DNA of 64,000 bases, taken from Monarcha castaneiventris obscurior. Taxonomy: Eukaryota; Chordata; Aves; Passeriformes; Monarchidae. A program made the position numbers and the translations under genes. The stretch lies in assembly GCA_026261815.1 (NCBI GenBank), contig JAMPIT010000269.1, positions 1,171,001 through 1,235,000 on the forward strand, read 5' to 3'. A model generated the notes under the pieces. That model was not told the DNA's origin. It was given only the letters and a program-made list of their open reading frames with translations, and searched no databases. Positions 9,691-20,060 of this stretch are shown here, one piece after another; the stretch's first letter is position 1; each line of letters starts with the position of its first letter.

Positions 9691-11789
9691 CTGGAGTGAT
9701 GCTGAGGAGCTGCTTCCACCCTTGGGGGGCAGAGGGGGTTCGATGCTGGGCTGGGCCCATGGTGGCTGCTCACGAGGCTCCTGCAGCAGAACCACACCAG
9801 CTGTGGATGGGGTTGTGCAGTTCTGGCTCCAAACTCCAAATGAATGCTGTCCTCAGCTGCACTGCCTCAAATTGGATTGCAAAACCCTGTTGCTGACTCA
9901 GCTTGGAGCGCTGTGCTCCCCCCCTGGCCAGAGGGGTGGGCTCACACAGATTTTATCAGCTTCTCAACTTTTCCCTCATTAATTATTTCGGTTCTGTCAA
10001 ACTCGAGCAGAGGGTTTTTGCAGCACCCAGAGAGAGTTAGGGCCTCCTTGCCAGCCTTAATTGCTCGTGTAAAACTCTTACTGAGAGACTTTCAGAGGGG
10101 TAAAGATGAATCTTCCAGGACCTCCAGGCTGCTCTGCAAAGGTTTCAGTCCATTCTCATCCACAGACTCACTACAAAACCTGGGGGAATCCAAAAAATCC
10201 CCTTTACCTTCCCAGAGAAGATACTTTACCTACATAAACTGCTTTGAGCTCCTCAAATTAAGGAAATTCAAGGTGATATTGTTTATTTTCTGAGCTTTTA
10301 CACACTGAGCACGGTGTGAGCACCTCATCATTGCCACGGGTACCAGTTCTGGGAGTAGAGGAGCTGAGTGGCAATAGCAACACGGAATCTAAATATAGAG
10401 AACATCTAACAGAACCACAAACTCCATCCTCAGCACTGTAATTTTAATGAGATTATGTTTAATCCTTCTGTAGACACTTCTGCCAGGGCAGCACAAAAGA
10501 ACGGGGTTTGTCTGCATCCCCCTCCCACAGAGCTGAGCAGTTTGGCCCCACTTTTAGGAATCTCCCCAAAATCACCTGGCCAGAGATGGCTCTGGCTGGA
10601 GCAAAGGGCATCCGAGGGATGCCTCTGCCTGGTACTGAAGGATTTGGTGGCTTGGGACTTGTTTAGGGACACATCCCAAAACACACAGGCCAGAGCTGCA
10701 CATCAGCTGCTGACTGACAGGATATCAGAGATACTGAGAACTAATCTGGCTCTGGCAGGGAGATTTGCCAGGCTGGAGGATGGAGAAAAGCACCACGAGG
10801 AGGAGATTCAGCTACTTTGCTGAGGATGGAAATTAATTGTTTGGTAAGAAGGCAGGGGGGAAAACCCAGCCATGACATCTCGAGCCCTGTTTTGAGGGCT
10901 TGAACTGCTCCCAGCTCCATTCAGTCATTCTGGGGTGGAAATTGTCCTAAAACTCCACGCCGAGGCACGCTTTGGGTAAAGCCTTTGCCTCATTCGGCAG
11001 CCAAGCCTTGTGCTGAGCCCCAGGGAGGACCTGTCTCTTTCCTTCAGGTGCTCCAAACCACCGAGCCCCAATCCCCGGGTGTTCCCAGGGGTCAGAGCTG
11101 GGCACAGAGCCCCCGGTGCCCCTGGGCTGAGCAGGGCACGGCAGAGCACGGAGTTATCTGTGCACACCCCTGAGCTCCCAGCCAGGAAAAGGCACCTCCA
11201 GGGATGAGAGGAAGCCCGGAGGGAGGAGAGGGAGCACGGAGAGCCCCGAAGCTCTCACTGCCGCCTCTTCTTGTCACGGAGCCAGGGGACAGCAGGGAGG
11301 GAATGGGGATTATTGAGCAGAGCAAATGTTAAGGTAACATTTTGTGCCACGCTACATTCCACAGGCTGCCGAGGACAAGGGATTATCCAAGAGGGAGCCA
11401 GGGACGGCTCTGATGAGCTCAATTAGCGCTTTGTCCACGGGCCAGGGATCTGTGGCTCAGGAGGGGCGGCTGCAGCTTTGCCACCGCCCTTCCCTGGGCA
11501 GGGAAAGGGAGGACAAAGCTCTCGGGGCTGGGCTGTGCCCTCAGCTGGCCAGGAACAACATCCTGCAGCAGCTCTTGAAACGCGCAAGGGTTGCATTCGA
11601 GGGGTGCCAGGCAGCGCCAGGCAGCAGCTTATCAGCAGCTTAAGAGCATCTTATCAGCAGCAGGAGGGGCAGGTCCAGTGATCCCTGCTGCCCGTGCCAG
11701 CCAGGAGATATCGCCACAGAGCTCCGCTGGGTGCCACAACTCCTCCGCCCGCTGCTCCCCCGGCCGTGCCACAGGCAGGAGGGTGAGCT
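9691..11789. other. GC-rich stretch with AT-balanced islands
   Basis: No gene. AT-balanced islands lie at 9970-10000 (CATTAATTATTTCGG), 10225-10300 and 10370-10460 (CTGTAATTTTAATGAGATTATG), and 10815-10850 (AATTAATTGTTTGG). They may be small conserved elements or neutral sequence. 11550-11670 has CAGCAGCTTA-type short repeats. Nothing else is recognisable. Confidence 0.5.
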
Positions 11790-12310
11790 CTGATCCCGGA
11801 GTGATTTTTCTTAATGTCTTTATATAGATGAGTTAACTCAAAACCTTTCCAACATAAGCATGTTTTTCTGTTCCTTCATCCTGACCTTGGCATTTTCTTT
11901 CTCCACTCCAAGTTCTCTGCTGTCCTCTGGCCAGCTTTGCCTCTCATTTGTCAATGTTATTATTGAATTTTCAAATGCCAGTAGTGCACATAAATCAATG
12001 GCTGGCTTCTCCCCAGTGGCATATCCCTGCCACGTGTGGTCATTCATTTTTTTTAATAAGTCCTCCTCTCCTTTCACCCATTTATAAAAATGCATCTTGT
12101 TCTGCTGCCGCCGTCCATCATCCGGGGAGTCCAGCTATTTGTTGCCCCTGAGTGCTTATTCATCAACGTTTTCAAAAGCAAAATCACTCTTCGCCTCCTG
12201 CTCTTATTGTGCCATCAATCTCGACTGGGGATCAATAAACCTGGCTTTGGCAATTTTTCCCCCACCGCTCTGGCTGCCTCTCCCCAAGTCTGGCCTTTGG
12301 ATTTGCATCT
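11790..12310. promoter_or_regulatory. Long AT-rich block, strong candidate conserved enhancer
   Basis: About 520 bp of complex, repeat-free sequence. It includes GAGTTAACTCAAAACC, TTGTCAATGTTATTATTGAAT, ACATAAATCAATGGCTGG, GTGGTCATTCATTTTTTTTAATAAG, CATTTATAAAAATGCATC, GCTTATTCATCAACG, GATCAATAAACCTGG and the octamer ATTTGCAT at 12301-12308. Motifs for homeodomain, POU, SOX-like (TCAATG) and forkhead-like (ATAAACC) factors are spread over the whole length. Short frames on both strands have unremarkable translations. It is a good candidate for a long vertebrate non-coding element. Confidence 0.55.
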
Positions 12311-13264
12311 TCAGCCGCTCCTAGGAGGGGACGGTGGCAGTGGGAGGAGCAGGAGCTTCCCCTGCTCCCGGGTGGCTTCACCAGCCCGGTGTCACCATCT
12401 CACCCCGAGAGCCCCACACGCCCCTTTGTCCCTGGGCTTTGGCCCCAGAGCTGGACACGGGGACAGGAGAACCCCTGGCCACAGCACACAGGAGCCCCCG
12501 GGAGCAGAGCTGGGTGAACATTTTTCTCCCGAACATCATTGGAATGAAAAATAGCTTTTCCCTGAGAACTGAAATTTCTGTTGAAAAGCGGTTGTTGTTT
12601 TTCGAGAGCAACAAACAACCCAAAAACCTCTTTCTAAAAAACTTTCAAATACACACTTAAAAGGCTGACATTTATTTTTGAAACTGTCTCCAAGAAAGCA
12701 GACTATTTTATTTTTTGACCAGAAATGTTTTCCAAAGCTGAATATTTTCACGACTTTTGAAAAAGCTAAATGTTGCAGTTATCGGTTTTATCTTTTTGTC
12801 GAAATTCTAAAAAAGAAAAACCCTCTCTGGAGCTGAAAAGCCTTTCAGCAACACTGATCATCTCCTAAAATTTTCCAAGCTCATCTGTGCAAGCAGTGGC
12901 ACTTTCTGACTTGTGGAACTGTCAGACCCAGGTGGAGCCTGCAGGGGCTGGGGCTCCACGCTTGGGGTTCTTCATCCCCAGGGTCCTTCCCTGGGCTCTC
13001 TCCAGCCCGTCCATGTGAGGGGAGCCCAGAGCAGGACACAGCTCCGAGGGAAGGGTCCCCTCTGCCCTGCCTGGCACAGCCCAGTGCCCAGGACACGCTG
13101 CTGGCTCAGCTTGGTGCCCACCAGGATCCCCAAACCCTGTCCCCAGTATATCCCAGTTCAGGGGTTACTTTGCTCTTCCAGCCCCTTCCTTTCCATGAGC
13201 CCTTCCCTGAAGGCCTGGGGCAGCTCCTGCCCCAAACTTCTCCAGCCCAGGAGGGAAGCAGCAG
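12311..13264. other. GC-rich flank plus AT-rich segment 12530-12870
   Basis: No gene. 12530-12870 is AT-rich but A/T-run dominated (AACTTTCAAATAC, TTTATTTTTGAAAC, TTTGAAAAAGC, AATTCTAAAAAAG). It has fewer distinct motifs than the neighbouring blocks, so it may be neutral AT-rich DNA. 12880-13260 is ordinary GC-rich sequence. Confidence 0.5.
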
Positions 13265-13680
13265 CTGGAATTGCGTGCCAAGGCAATAAATTCAGGCCAC
13301 AATCAGTAACATTTTGTGGTTTGACACTTAATTGATTAACTAATTTGAGGCAACAAGATTTAGTGTAGCTGCAGATTAGTGTCGAAGGGATAATTAGGGC
13401 TGAGCTCACAGAGGCGGCGGCCGCGGTTCGGAGCCGCAGGAGCAGAGCTGGGGCTGAGCTGCCAGGGAGAGGCCCTGGCTGGGCACCCGGGGATTGCAGC
13501 AGAAAGGTCAGGCACTGACTTATCAGCATAGACAAAATCCCTTCCTATAATGTATGTGTTTATTCTCAAATTAAATATATTAATGTATTATTTGTTCTTA
13601 AAATGTCATTCAATAGATGGTGGGCTTAGGTTTCCTGGCAGACCTTTGAAGCTTAAAGAGTAATGTAATAATAGCACATT
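13265..13680. promoter_or_regulatory. Homeodomain-motif-rich block split by a CpG-rich core
   Basis: 13265-13400 contains AATCAGTAACATTTTG, CTTAATTGATTAACTAATTTGAGG and GATAATTAGGGC. A small CpG-rich core follows (GAGGCGGCGGCCGCGG, 13411-13426). 13510-13680 contains ACTTATCAGC, CTCAAATTAAATATATTAATG, TTGTTCTTAAAATGTCATTC and ATAATAGCACATTAATCC. The left half packs three ATTA/TAAT cores within 25 bp, typical of an enhancer. The association is inferred. Confidence 0.45.
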
Positions 13681-15519
13681 AATCCATAAGCTACACAGGC
13701 TGCTCCCAGCAGACCCCAAACTCCACAACTGCCTCCGAAGCTCTGAATTTGCTGCGTCTGTTTCTAGGAATTTCTGTCTAACAGCAGCGGGCTTGGTGGG
13801 GCCTCTCCTGCCAGCTCCAGCCCCAAATCCTGCCCCAAATTCTGCCCCCATCACCCTCTGGGCACCTGCAGGTGCTTTCCTGGGCATAGCCCGGCGTGTC
13901 CGTGCCCCTGGCCGTGCCCATCCCTGCTGGCCTGGAGGCTCCACGTCCCTGTCCTGTCCCTGCTGAGAGTGGGGCTGCCGAGCCAGAGCTCGGTTTGGGC
14001 CAAGCCCCAGCTTCAGTGAGAGGAAATGCTGCATTTGGACTTTTCCCCAGGCTGAATTCTTGGCACAAGCAAATCATCTCTTGGAAAAAAAGGGGAAAAA
14101 AAAAAAAATTCCTCTTGAAAGAATGTCTCCATCTCTTCTCCAAATCACCCATCCATCTCTCTGTTTGTGTGTCTAGAGTTGATAGCTTGAGAGCTATTGA
14201 AATGCCAAACCTGATGTTTTGGAGAGCTTGGAACCCATCTCTGAACTGCTCTGATTTTAATTCTGCAAGTCTTAATACTTGATTGACAAATACAGCTAAA
14301 CAATCCATCATCCATCTTATCTGAAAAATGTAACCTTTTTCTGTTTATGGAACACGCACATGTGGAACATGTTTTTCTTTCACTCTCTATTTATCCCCTT
14401 TACTCGGGGCACTCAGATCTTTTCTTTCTGTGCTGGTTTGGGCTGGCTCTTCCCAGCTTCCCGTGGCCCCCGTTCTACCCCTGGGCCCTGCAGGACACGG
14501 GTGGGCTGTGTGGGGAAGCAGCGTTGAGGAAAGAGGCCTTGGAGGTGTCCCAGGGGACAGAAAGGGGAAGCAGCTTTGTGCCCACATCTCCTGGGACCCC
14601 AGTGGGGGCACCTGGCTGGGTGGAACCCCCACACCCGGGCACCAGCCAGGCTCACGTCCCTTTTCCAAGCCCTCACCCAGGCTGGCAGCAGGGATGGAGG
14701 AGCTGGGAGCTCTCTCCAGCATCCCCCCAAGGGCTTGTGGCCTGGTTTGTGGCCTGGTTTGTTTATCCCCGTGGACAGACTGGGTTTGGCCTCTCGCCGG
14801 AGCCTGTGGGTGCTGCCAAAGCGACAGGAGCAGATATTTTGTTCATTTTCTCACCTCTGAAGATAAATGTGAATCTTCTGTTGTTCCAGGCAGCCTTGGT
14901 GGGCTGCCAGCACTGCAAGAATATCCAGCAAAAATTGATGTTGAGAGCTGCTCACCACTGTGGATGTTCTCACTACCAGTGCTGGCAATTATTAAATCGG
15001 AGTTGCTGCTGCAATGATGGTAAAAGTAATGGTTGTTAACTGTGAAGGCAAATTAACATCTTCTGCAATTTCACATGTGGGGACAAGTTTAACATCCTGG
15101 AGATGATGGAAGAGCCAAGCAGGGAGCTGAGCTGGGGACAATCCACACAATTCCAGCCTCCTGCAGCCCTATTCCATCCCCATACCACCCAAAACAGCTC
15201 CTCTGCTCTGAGAGAGGCCCAGCTCTGCCTGTGCGTGGAAATACGGAAATAAATATCTGCTCAAACGAGTGAGTTTGGCAGGAGGGAAATTCCTCCCCCC
15301 TCAGCTTCCCAGAAGTTCCTCTGCTCTCTTTCCTGCCCCATTGGTGAGGACAGCAGAGCCCAGGTTGTCCCCAGGTCCCTCCCAGGCCATCAGGGCCCAG
15401 CAGGGCAGGACAGGGTGGCCCTGTCCCCTCCTGGGGTGGCCCTCTCCCCTCCTGGGGTGACCCCGGATCACAGAGCCAGAGGGGTCACCGAGGGAACACG
15501 CTGGGATCCTTCTCTCCAG
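13681..15519. other. Mixed stretch: AT-rich 14040-14345 and 14840-15060 in GC-rich DNA
   Basis: No gene supported. 14040-14345 carries an A-rich tract (14085-14108) and GATTTTAATTCTGC, CTTAATACTTGATTGAC and AACAATCCATCATCC. 14860-15060 has ATTATTAAATCGG and AAATTAACATC. A 230-codon frame (14347-15039) crosses both GC-rich and AT-rich parts without a recognisable domain. There are small direct repeats at 14737-14761 (12-bp unit) and 15414-15463 (21-bp unit). Confidence 0.5.
15414..15463. repeat. 21-bp tandem duplication
   Basis: Two and a half copies of CCCCTCCTGGGGTGGCCCTCT, differing at one position. Local slippage duplication. Confidence 0.8.
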
Positions 15520-15790
15520 CCCTCGTAATGGCATTAGCAATGACTGTTTCTTACTCAATCATACTCCCAAAGGATTTTCAATAAACTTTTTATGTGCCAT
15601 AACTGTTACATTAAATAAAGCTGAAAGTATTGAGTAAACTGACTGTAAATCACTTTAGATGCCTTGGAATTACATTAAGTGTGAGAATTATGGATCTTTT
15701 GCTGCTTGCAGAAACAGAGAGACGACAGAGCCAGAAATTTTTATGCTCCCAACCCTTCTGAAGGTTTTTAAAATTATTTTCTTATGCCAT
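15520..15790. promoter_or_regulatory. AT-rich candidate element
   Basis: Contains TCGTAATGGCATTAGCAATG, CAATCATACTCCC, TTCAATAAACTTTTTATG, ACATTAAATAAAGC, TGACTGTAAATCAC and GAATTACATTAAGTG. It is AT-rich, repeat-free and shows no coding potential. Several polyadenylation-like AATAAA hexamers (15580-15620) are present but without transcript context. Confidence 0.4.
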
Positions 15791-18180
15791 ACAAGGGGCT
15801 TCTCCTGCTGTCAGTGGTGTTCAGGGACACGTCAGGGCCAGGCCCCATCCCTGTGCTGCAGGACCCTGGGTGCTGTGGAAGTTCTCCCTTTCCATCGAGC
15901 TGGTTTGGTTTTCTCAGCCTGGACCTGGTAATTAAATGCTGGGCAGGGGCTGCTTTAGCAGAGCTGAACAGGCTGTGAGGTTTTATTGCATCAGGAGTGA
16001 TTTTCTGCTCAGAGCCCGACAGCCAATGCCTCGGCAATACAAATACGTGTTTTGATATCAATAAATGCTGAGGAAACATCTCCTCCTCTCCCCTTCAGGC
16101 ACCCCAGCCTGGGCTCGGGCAGGTGTCACTTTTAATGCCCCACAGAGGAGCAGGATTTAATAAAAGCACCACGAGTGCCCTGGGCCCAGGGCTGAGGGTG
16201 GGGATGGGAAGAGGAACCAGGGCCTCAACCTGGGCCAGCAACCTGAGCTTTTCCTCCCTGGGAGCTCCTGGGGAGCAAAGTAGGAGCAAGTTTATGCTTG
16301 AAGGCCTGAATCCAGGATATCCTGGTGGGGTGGGACTGTTTAACCTCCTCCTCACAGCCAGCAACACAGCAGGGGCTGGGAGCACAGAGCCAAGGCCACC
16401 CAGCAGTACCACGGCCACCCCTGAACCGTGGCCCCAAGGGCCACATCCTCGCCTTGTCTGAGCAGTCCCAGGGATGGGGACACCTCTCTGTCCTCCGTGG
16501 ACAGCCCTTTCCATGAAGGAATTTTTCCTAGAGGCCCTTTCTGCTCATCCTGTCCCTTTGTATAGGGCAGAGAAGAGTGGCCCCACTGTGCCACACCACG
16601 AGCTCCACCAGAGCTGCCTGGGCACAATCAGCTGCTGTGGGGGTGAAGGGTCCCCTTTACTGGGCAAGGATAACAAGGAATTGCCAAATGCAAATTAACT
16701 GGGGTTCGTTGTGCTTGCCCCAACCCTAATTAGCGTGTGTGGGGGGGTAGCAGGAGCTGTAACCTGGATATTGTCACTGCTTTCTGCAGGGGTGAGTGTC
16801 AGAGCTCTGTGGATGTGCCATTTTTCTCTTTTTCCTTTATTATTTTCTGTTTTAAACACAATGAGAGGCGAATGAACAGGCTCCCACTGCTCTGAGCAGC
16901 ACCAAGGTGACTGCTTGGCAGCCTGGAAAATCTCCCCTTGTCCCTCCTGGAGACAGAGCTTGACCTTAAGAAAATTCCTGCCAGTTTCTCCGAGGGAACG
17001 CGTCCCCGAGCTGCTGCAGGAGCCTGTTTGCCACAGGTTCCTTTTTCACTTGGGATCATGGGTTGTGTGTTTGCCACCAGGCATAAAAATTCACTGCCTC
17101 TCCCGTGATGCAGCAGCTTTGCATGGGAGCAGAGAGATGTTGTTTTTCCATTTGCTGCATCTGCCTGGGACCTCAGAAACATCAAGGTCAGAGCAGAAAG
17201 CAGGAAACAGCCCAGCAGCAATGTGTAAAATCACAGGCTGGCTGGTTTTAGTGCTGGCTCCCCACAATTTGGTGTGGATTGCAGGTGAGCTGGGGCTGGG
17301 GAAGGCGGCAGCCCCAGCGCTGAGCGCCTGAGTCAGCTCTGGAAATCATGTGTTCACCTCAAATAATGAGATGCTCCAGCAGCAGCAGTGTGGGGAGGTG
17401 TTTGCTCAAAGCCTTTGGGGATTTTTCAAGCTTTGTTCCGCCGGTTTCTTCCCTGTGACGGTTTCATTTTGACCTGAGAGCAGCGAGGGTGCTCGGGGCC
17501 CTGGTGTGGGGCCACAGGGCAGAGGCTGAGGAGACTTTCCTGTGTCTGGTGCTCGCCGGGCTCTCCCTGCAGCCAAAGGGGAGCTGGGTGCCTCCATCAC
17601 CTGGATCTTTTTTCCAGTCCCTCTCCCCATCTCCAAGCCTCTCCAAGGTTTGAATGCCGGAGTCTCTCCAGCCCCATTTGGCATCACCATTGGAACAAGT
17701 TCATTGTAGAAGCAGCTGCAGAGAAGGGTCCTGGAGGCCTCTCTTGTTCCCTCAGTGCCCAGGGCAGGGCTCCAGGAGTCTTTGTTGGATGCTGAGAAAT
17801 GGCAGTGGCTCAGCAGTGCCCACCTGGAGCTCTGCTGGTTCTCACCGGGGGGACCCAGGGGTGTCTCTGTGCCTGGTGCAGGGGCTGGAAGGGCTCCTGG
17901 AAGGGCTCCTGGAAGAGCAGGATGAGAAGGGATTTGTTTCCCTGCCGCCCTCTGAGGTTGGTGTGTTCTCTCACAAATGGAAAGGCTTTGGCGTGTCTGA
18001 GCTCTCCTCCATCAGCTCCTAAACACTTGACAGAAAGGTCACGGCCATGTGGAGATAACGAGGGACCCTGCGAATTAGGAGCAAGAAATATCAGCGTTTA
18101 GGGCTGGCTGGAGACTTCAACGTTCAACATCAGGCTTGGGGAAAAGTAGAAGTGATATTTCCTTTTGACCTTTTAGAAAG
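15791..18180. other. GC-rich non-coding stretch
   Basis: No gene. It has a small island at 15930-16080 (GGTAATTAAATGC, GATATCAATAAATGC) and an octamer ATGCAAAT at 16688-16695 followed by TAACTGG and CCTAATTAGCG. A G7 run near 16742 and an 11-12-bp triplication (CTCCTGGAAGGG, 17885-17917) are also present. Frames on both strands lack recognisable domains. Confidence 0.55.
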
Positions 18181-18189
18181 AGCCTGAAA

Positions 18190-18500
18190 GACTCCGGACT
18201 GCAGCGAGCCGGAGCTGAGGGCCCCGGGGGCTGCGGTGCCGAAAGGAGCAAGCCCCGGGCTCTGTCCCCTCGCTAGGAGCAGCTCCAGGCTCTGTCCCCT
18301 CGCAAGGAGCCCTCGGGGCCATCCCGGGGCAGCTCCTGCTCCCTGGCCCTGCTGTGCCATCCCTGCTCCAGCCCAGCCGGGAGCTGCCGGGGCCGGGCCG
18401 GTTTCTCCCGTGCCGGAGCTGCCCGGGAACGTCCCGGGCCGGCGCTGGAGCGGAGCTGCCCAGGGAAGGCGGTGGCACAGGGGGTGGCAGAGTAGCGGGG
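18190..18500. promoter_or_regulatory. CpG-rich patch, possible orphan CpG island
   Basis: High GC with many CpGs (CCGGAGCTG, GGGGCTGCGGTGCCGAAAGG, CCGGGGCCGGGCCGG, GAACGTCCCGGGCCGGCGC). It contains an imperfect duplication of CAGGCTCTGTCCCCTCGC (18269-18309). No TATA box or initiator is evident. Together with the adjacent minisatellite it forms the most CpG-rich kilobase of the window. Confidence 0.42.
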
Positions 18501-18837
18501 AGAATCCGGGGCAAAGCTCTGAGTGACCTGGTCTGGAGGAAATTTGTCTCGGGAGGGCTGGAGAAAGGCTTCCCTCGCTGAGAAGCTGTCGGCAGCACGT
18601 CCCAGGCAGTCTGCGGCACCTTTCAATCTCCATTTCTGCCCTCTGGGGTCCCCAGCAGGAACTGGGGAGCTGGTGCGGGATGGATCTGCCCCTGCGGGAC
18701 CCATGGGCAGGGCGGGGGGTCACGGGCAGGGACTCGGGGTGTGGGAAACACTTCCGGAGGTGCCTGGGGCTGGAGGCTGTGCGAGCCGGGCTGGCAGCTG
18801 CTGTGCTCTGCAGCAGAGGTCACTGTGCGGCCGGGAG
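18501..18837. other. GC-rich link between CpG patch and minisatellite
   Basis: Unique GC-rich sequence with moderate CpG and no recognisable gene. The long overlapping frames that begin here run into the minisatellite and are explained by it. Confidence 0.5.
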
Positions 18838-19134
18838 AGCGCCGGGATGCGGGGGAGCCGCGGGATGCGGGAGAGCCGCGGGATGCGGGGCTGGGAGACC
18901 CTCGGGATGCGGGGGAGCCGCGGGATGCGGGGCTGGGAGAGCGCCGGGATGCGGGGCCGGGAGAGCCGCGGCATGCGGGAGAGCCGCGGGATGCGGGGCC
19001 GGGAGAGCCGCGGCATGCGGGAGAGCCGCGGGATGCGGGGCCGGGAGAGCCGCGGGATGCGGGAGAGCCGCGGGATGCGGGGCTGGGAGAGCGCCGGGAT
19101 GCGGGAGAGCCGCGGGATGCGGGGCTGCTGAGGA
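18838..19134. repeat. CpG-rich two-tier minisatellite
   Basis: About 15 tandem units of 18, 21 or 24 bp built on GAGCCGCGGGATGCGGG, alternating with variants that insert GCT or GCC. The result is a roughly 39-bp higher-order pair (for example AGAGCCGCGGGATGCGGG, then the same with GGCCGG inserted). Some copies carry GGCATGCGG or GCGCCGGGATG. All unit lengths are multiples of three, so open frames persist on both strands. The translations (Arg-Glu-Ser-Arg-Gly-Met, Ala-Gly-Cys-Gly) are repeat artefacts. Confidence 0.92.
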
Positions 19135-19779
19135 TGCCGGGGACGGGGCCGTCCTGCCCCGCTTCATCCCCGCTGTCCAGGGACGCATCCCGGCGGGAGC
19201 CGATGGCACAAACGGAGGCAGCTTCCATCCGCCCTGGGGCAAGCTGGAGCGAAATTCCAGCAGGGAATTAGGGACGTTCATCAGGAGCCGCCAGCAGGGA
19301 GCTGATGAGCGGCCAGGGCTGGGCTGGAGCTGCGGCGTAATCGAAGTTAATCCAAACTTCCCGAAAGTTGCAAAAGTCCCAGTGGGTTTACCCCAAGGAT
19401 GGCCATGGAAAACCTCTCCGTTTTTAGGGAACGAGGGCGAGGGGAAGACTTTTTGGGGCCTGTATTCGGTGGATATGAGGGGCTCAGGGTAACCTGCTTC
19501 AGTTTCTGCTCGGAGTGAGCAGCATCTTATGGGCACCCAAACCTTCCATTATTTGTTATTATTGGTTATTTACCTATTTACTGGAAGACGCTGGAGAGAG
19601 GGATGGATAATGGAAAGGTTAAGCAGCAAATTGCTGTGCTTCTGCCTGGCCAGGGAGCACGGGGCACAGCCTTCCTAACCTGTAATGCCCGTCCTAATGG
19701 GCAAGGAAAATTATTTTGGCTTCCACTAAAGGGCAATTTTCTGATCAGCTCTCATTTTCTCAGCAGAGAAGAGAGAACA
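19135..19779. other. GC-rich to AT-rich transition
   Basis: 19135-19330 remains CpG-rich. 19350-19450 contains CGTAATCGAAGTTAATCC and CGAAAGTTGC with conserved-looking CpGs. 19530-19620 is AT-rich (CATTATTTGTTATTATTGG and TTATTTACCTATTTACTGG). No gene. Confidence 0.45.
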
Positions 19780-20060
19780 AAAGGAGAGAAATATATATTT
19801 ATATATGTATGAAAAAAAAAAAGGGAGGAAGAAAGAAAGAAACACTTATGCTTTAATGGAAGCTCATTTTTGTAAAGTACCCTCATGGCCCCTGTGGGCC
19901 CGTGGAATTAAGCGCTGTCATTCAGAGCTGAAAGCGGAGCCATCCAGTTTGCAGACACCTGTCATAATTAAACTAATGGCTCTGAAAATGTGCCTTGATA
20001 TTAAATCTATCTTCCACCGAGGAGCAGGGCTGATTAAAACCGCTGTTTGACAGTTAATGA
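19780..20060. promoter_or_regulatory. AT-rich candidate conserved enhancer
   Basis: After a TATATATTTATATATG run and an A-rich GAAAG tract (19795-19850), unique sequence holds GGAATTAAGCGCTGTC, GTCATAATTAAACTAATGG, CTTGATATTAAATC, CTGATTAAAACC and GACAGTTAATGATG. Homeodomain cores recur every 30-40 bp, with TTGACAG and CTGTCA (MEIS/TGIF-type) motifs. No coding signal. Confidence 0.48.

Noticed and set aside
12530..12870. AT-rich segment as a conserved element
   Set aside because: Dominated by A and T runs with few distinct motifs compared with neighbouring blocks; more likely neutral AT-rich sequence.
14347..15039. 230-codon open frame on +
   Set aside because: No recognisable domain. Pro/Gly/Trp-rich first half comes from CTGGG-type DNA and the second half runs into AT-rich DNA with Cys clusters. 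Antisense frames are equally open, and no promoter or splice context is visible.
18680..19492. 270-codon + frame and overlapping 238-codon - frame
   Set aside because: Both are created by a minisatellite whose units are multiples of three. The peptides are Ala-Gly-Cys-Gly and Pro-His-Pro-Ala type repeats.
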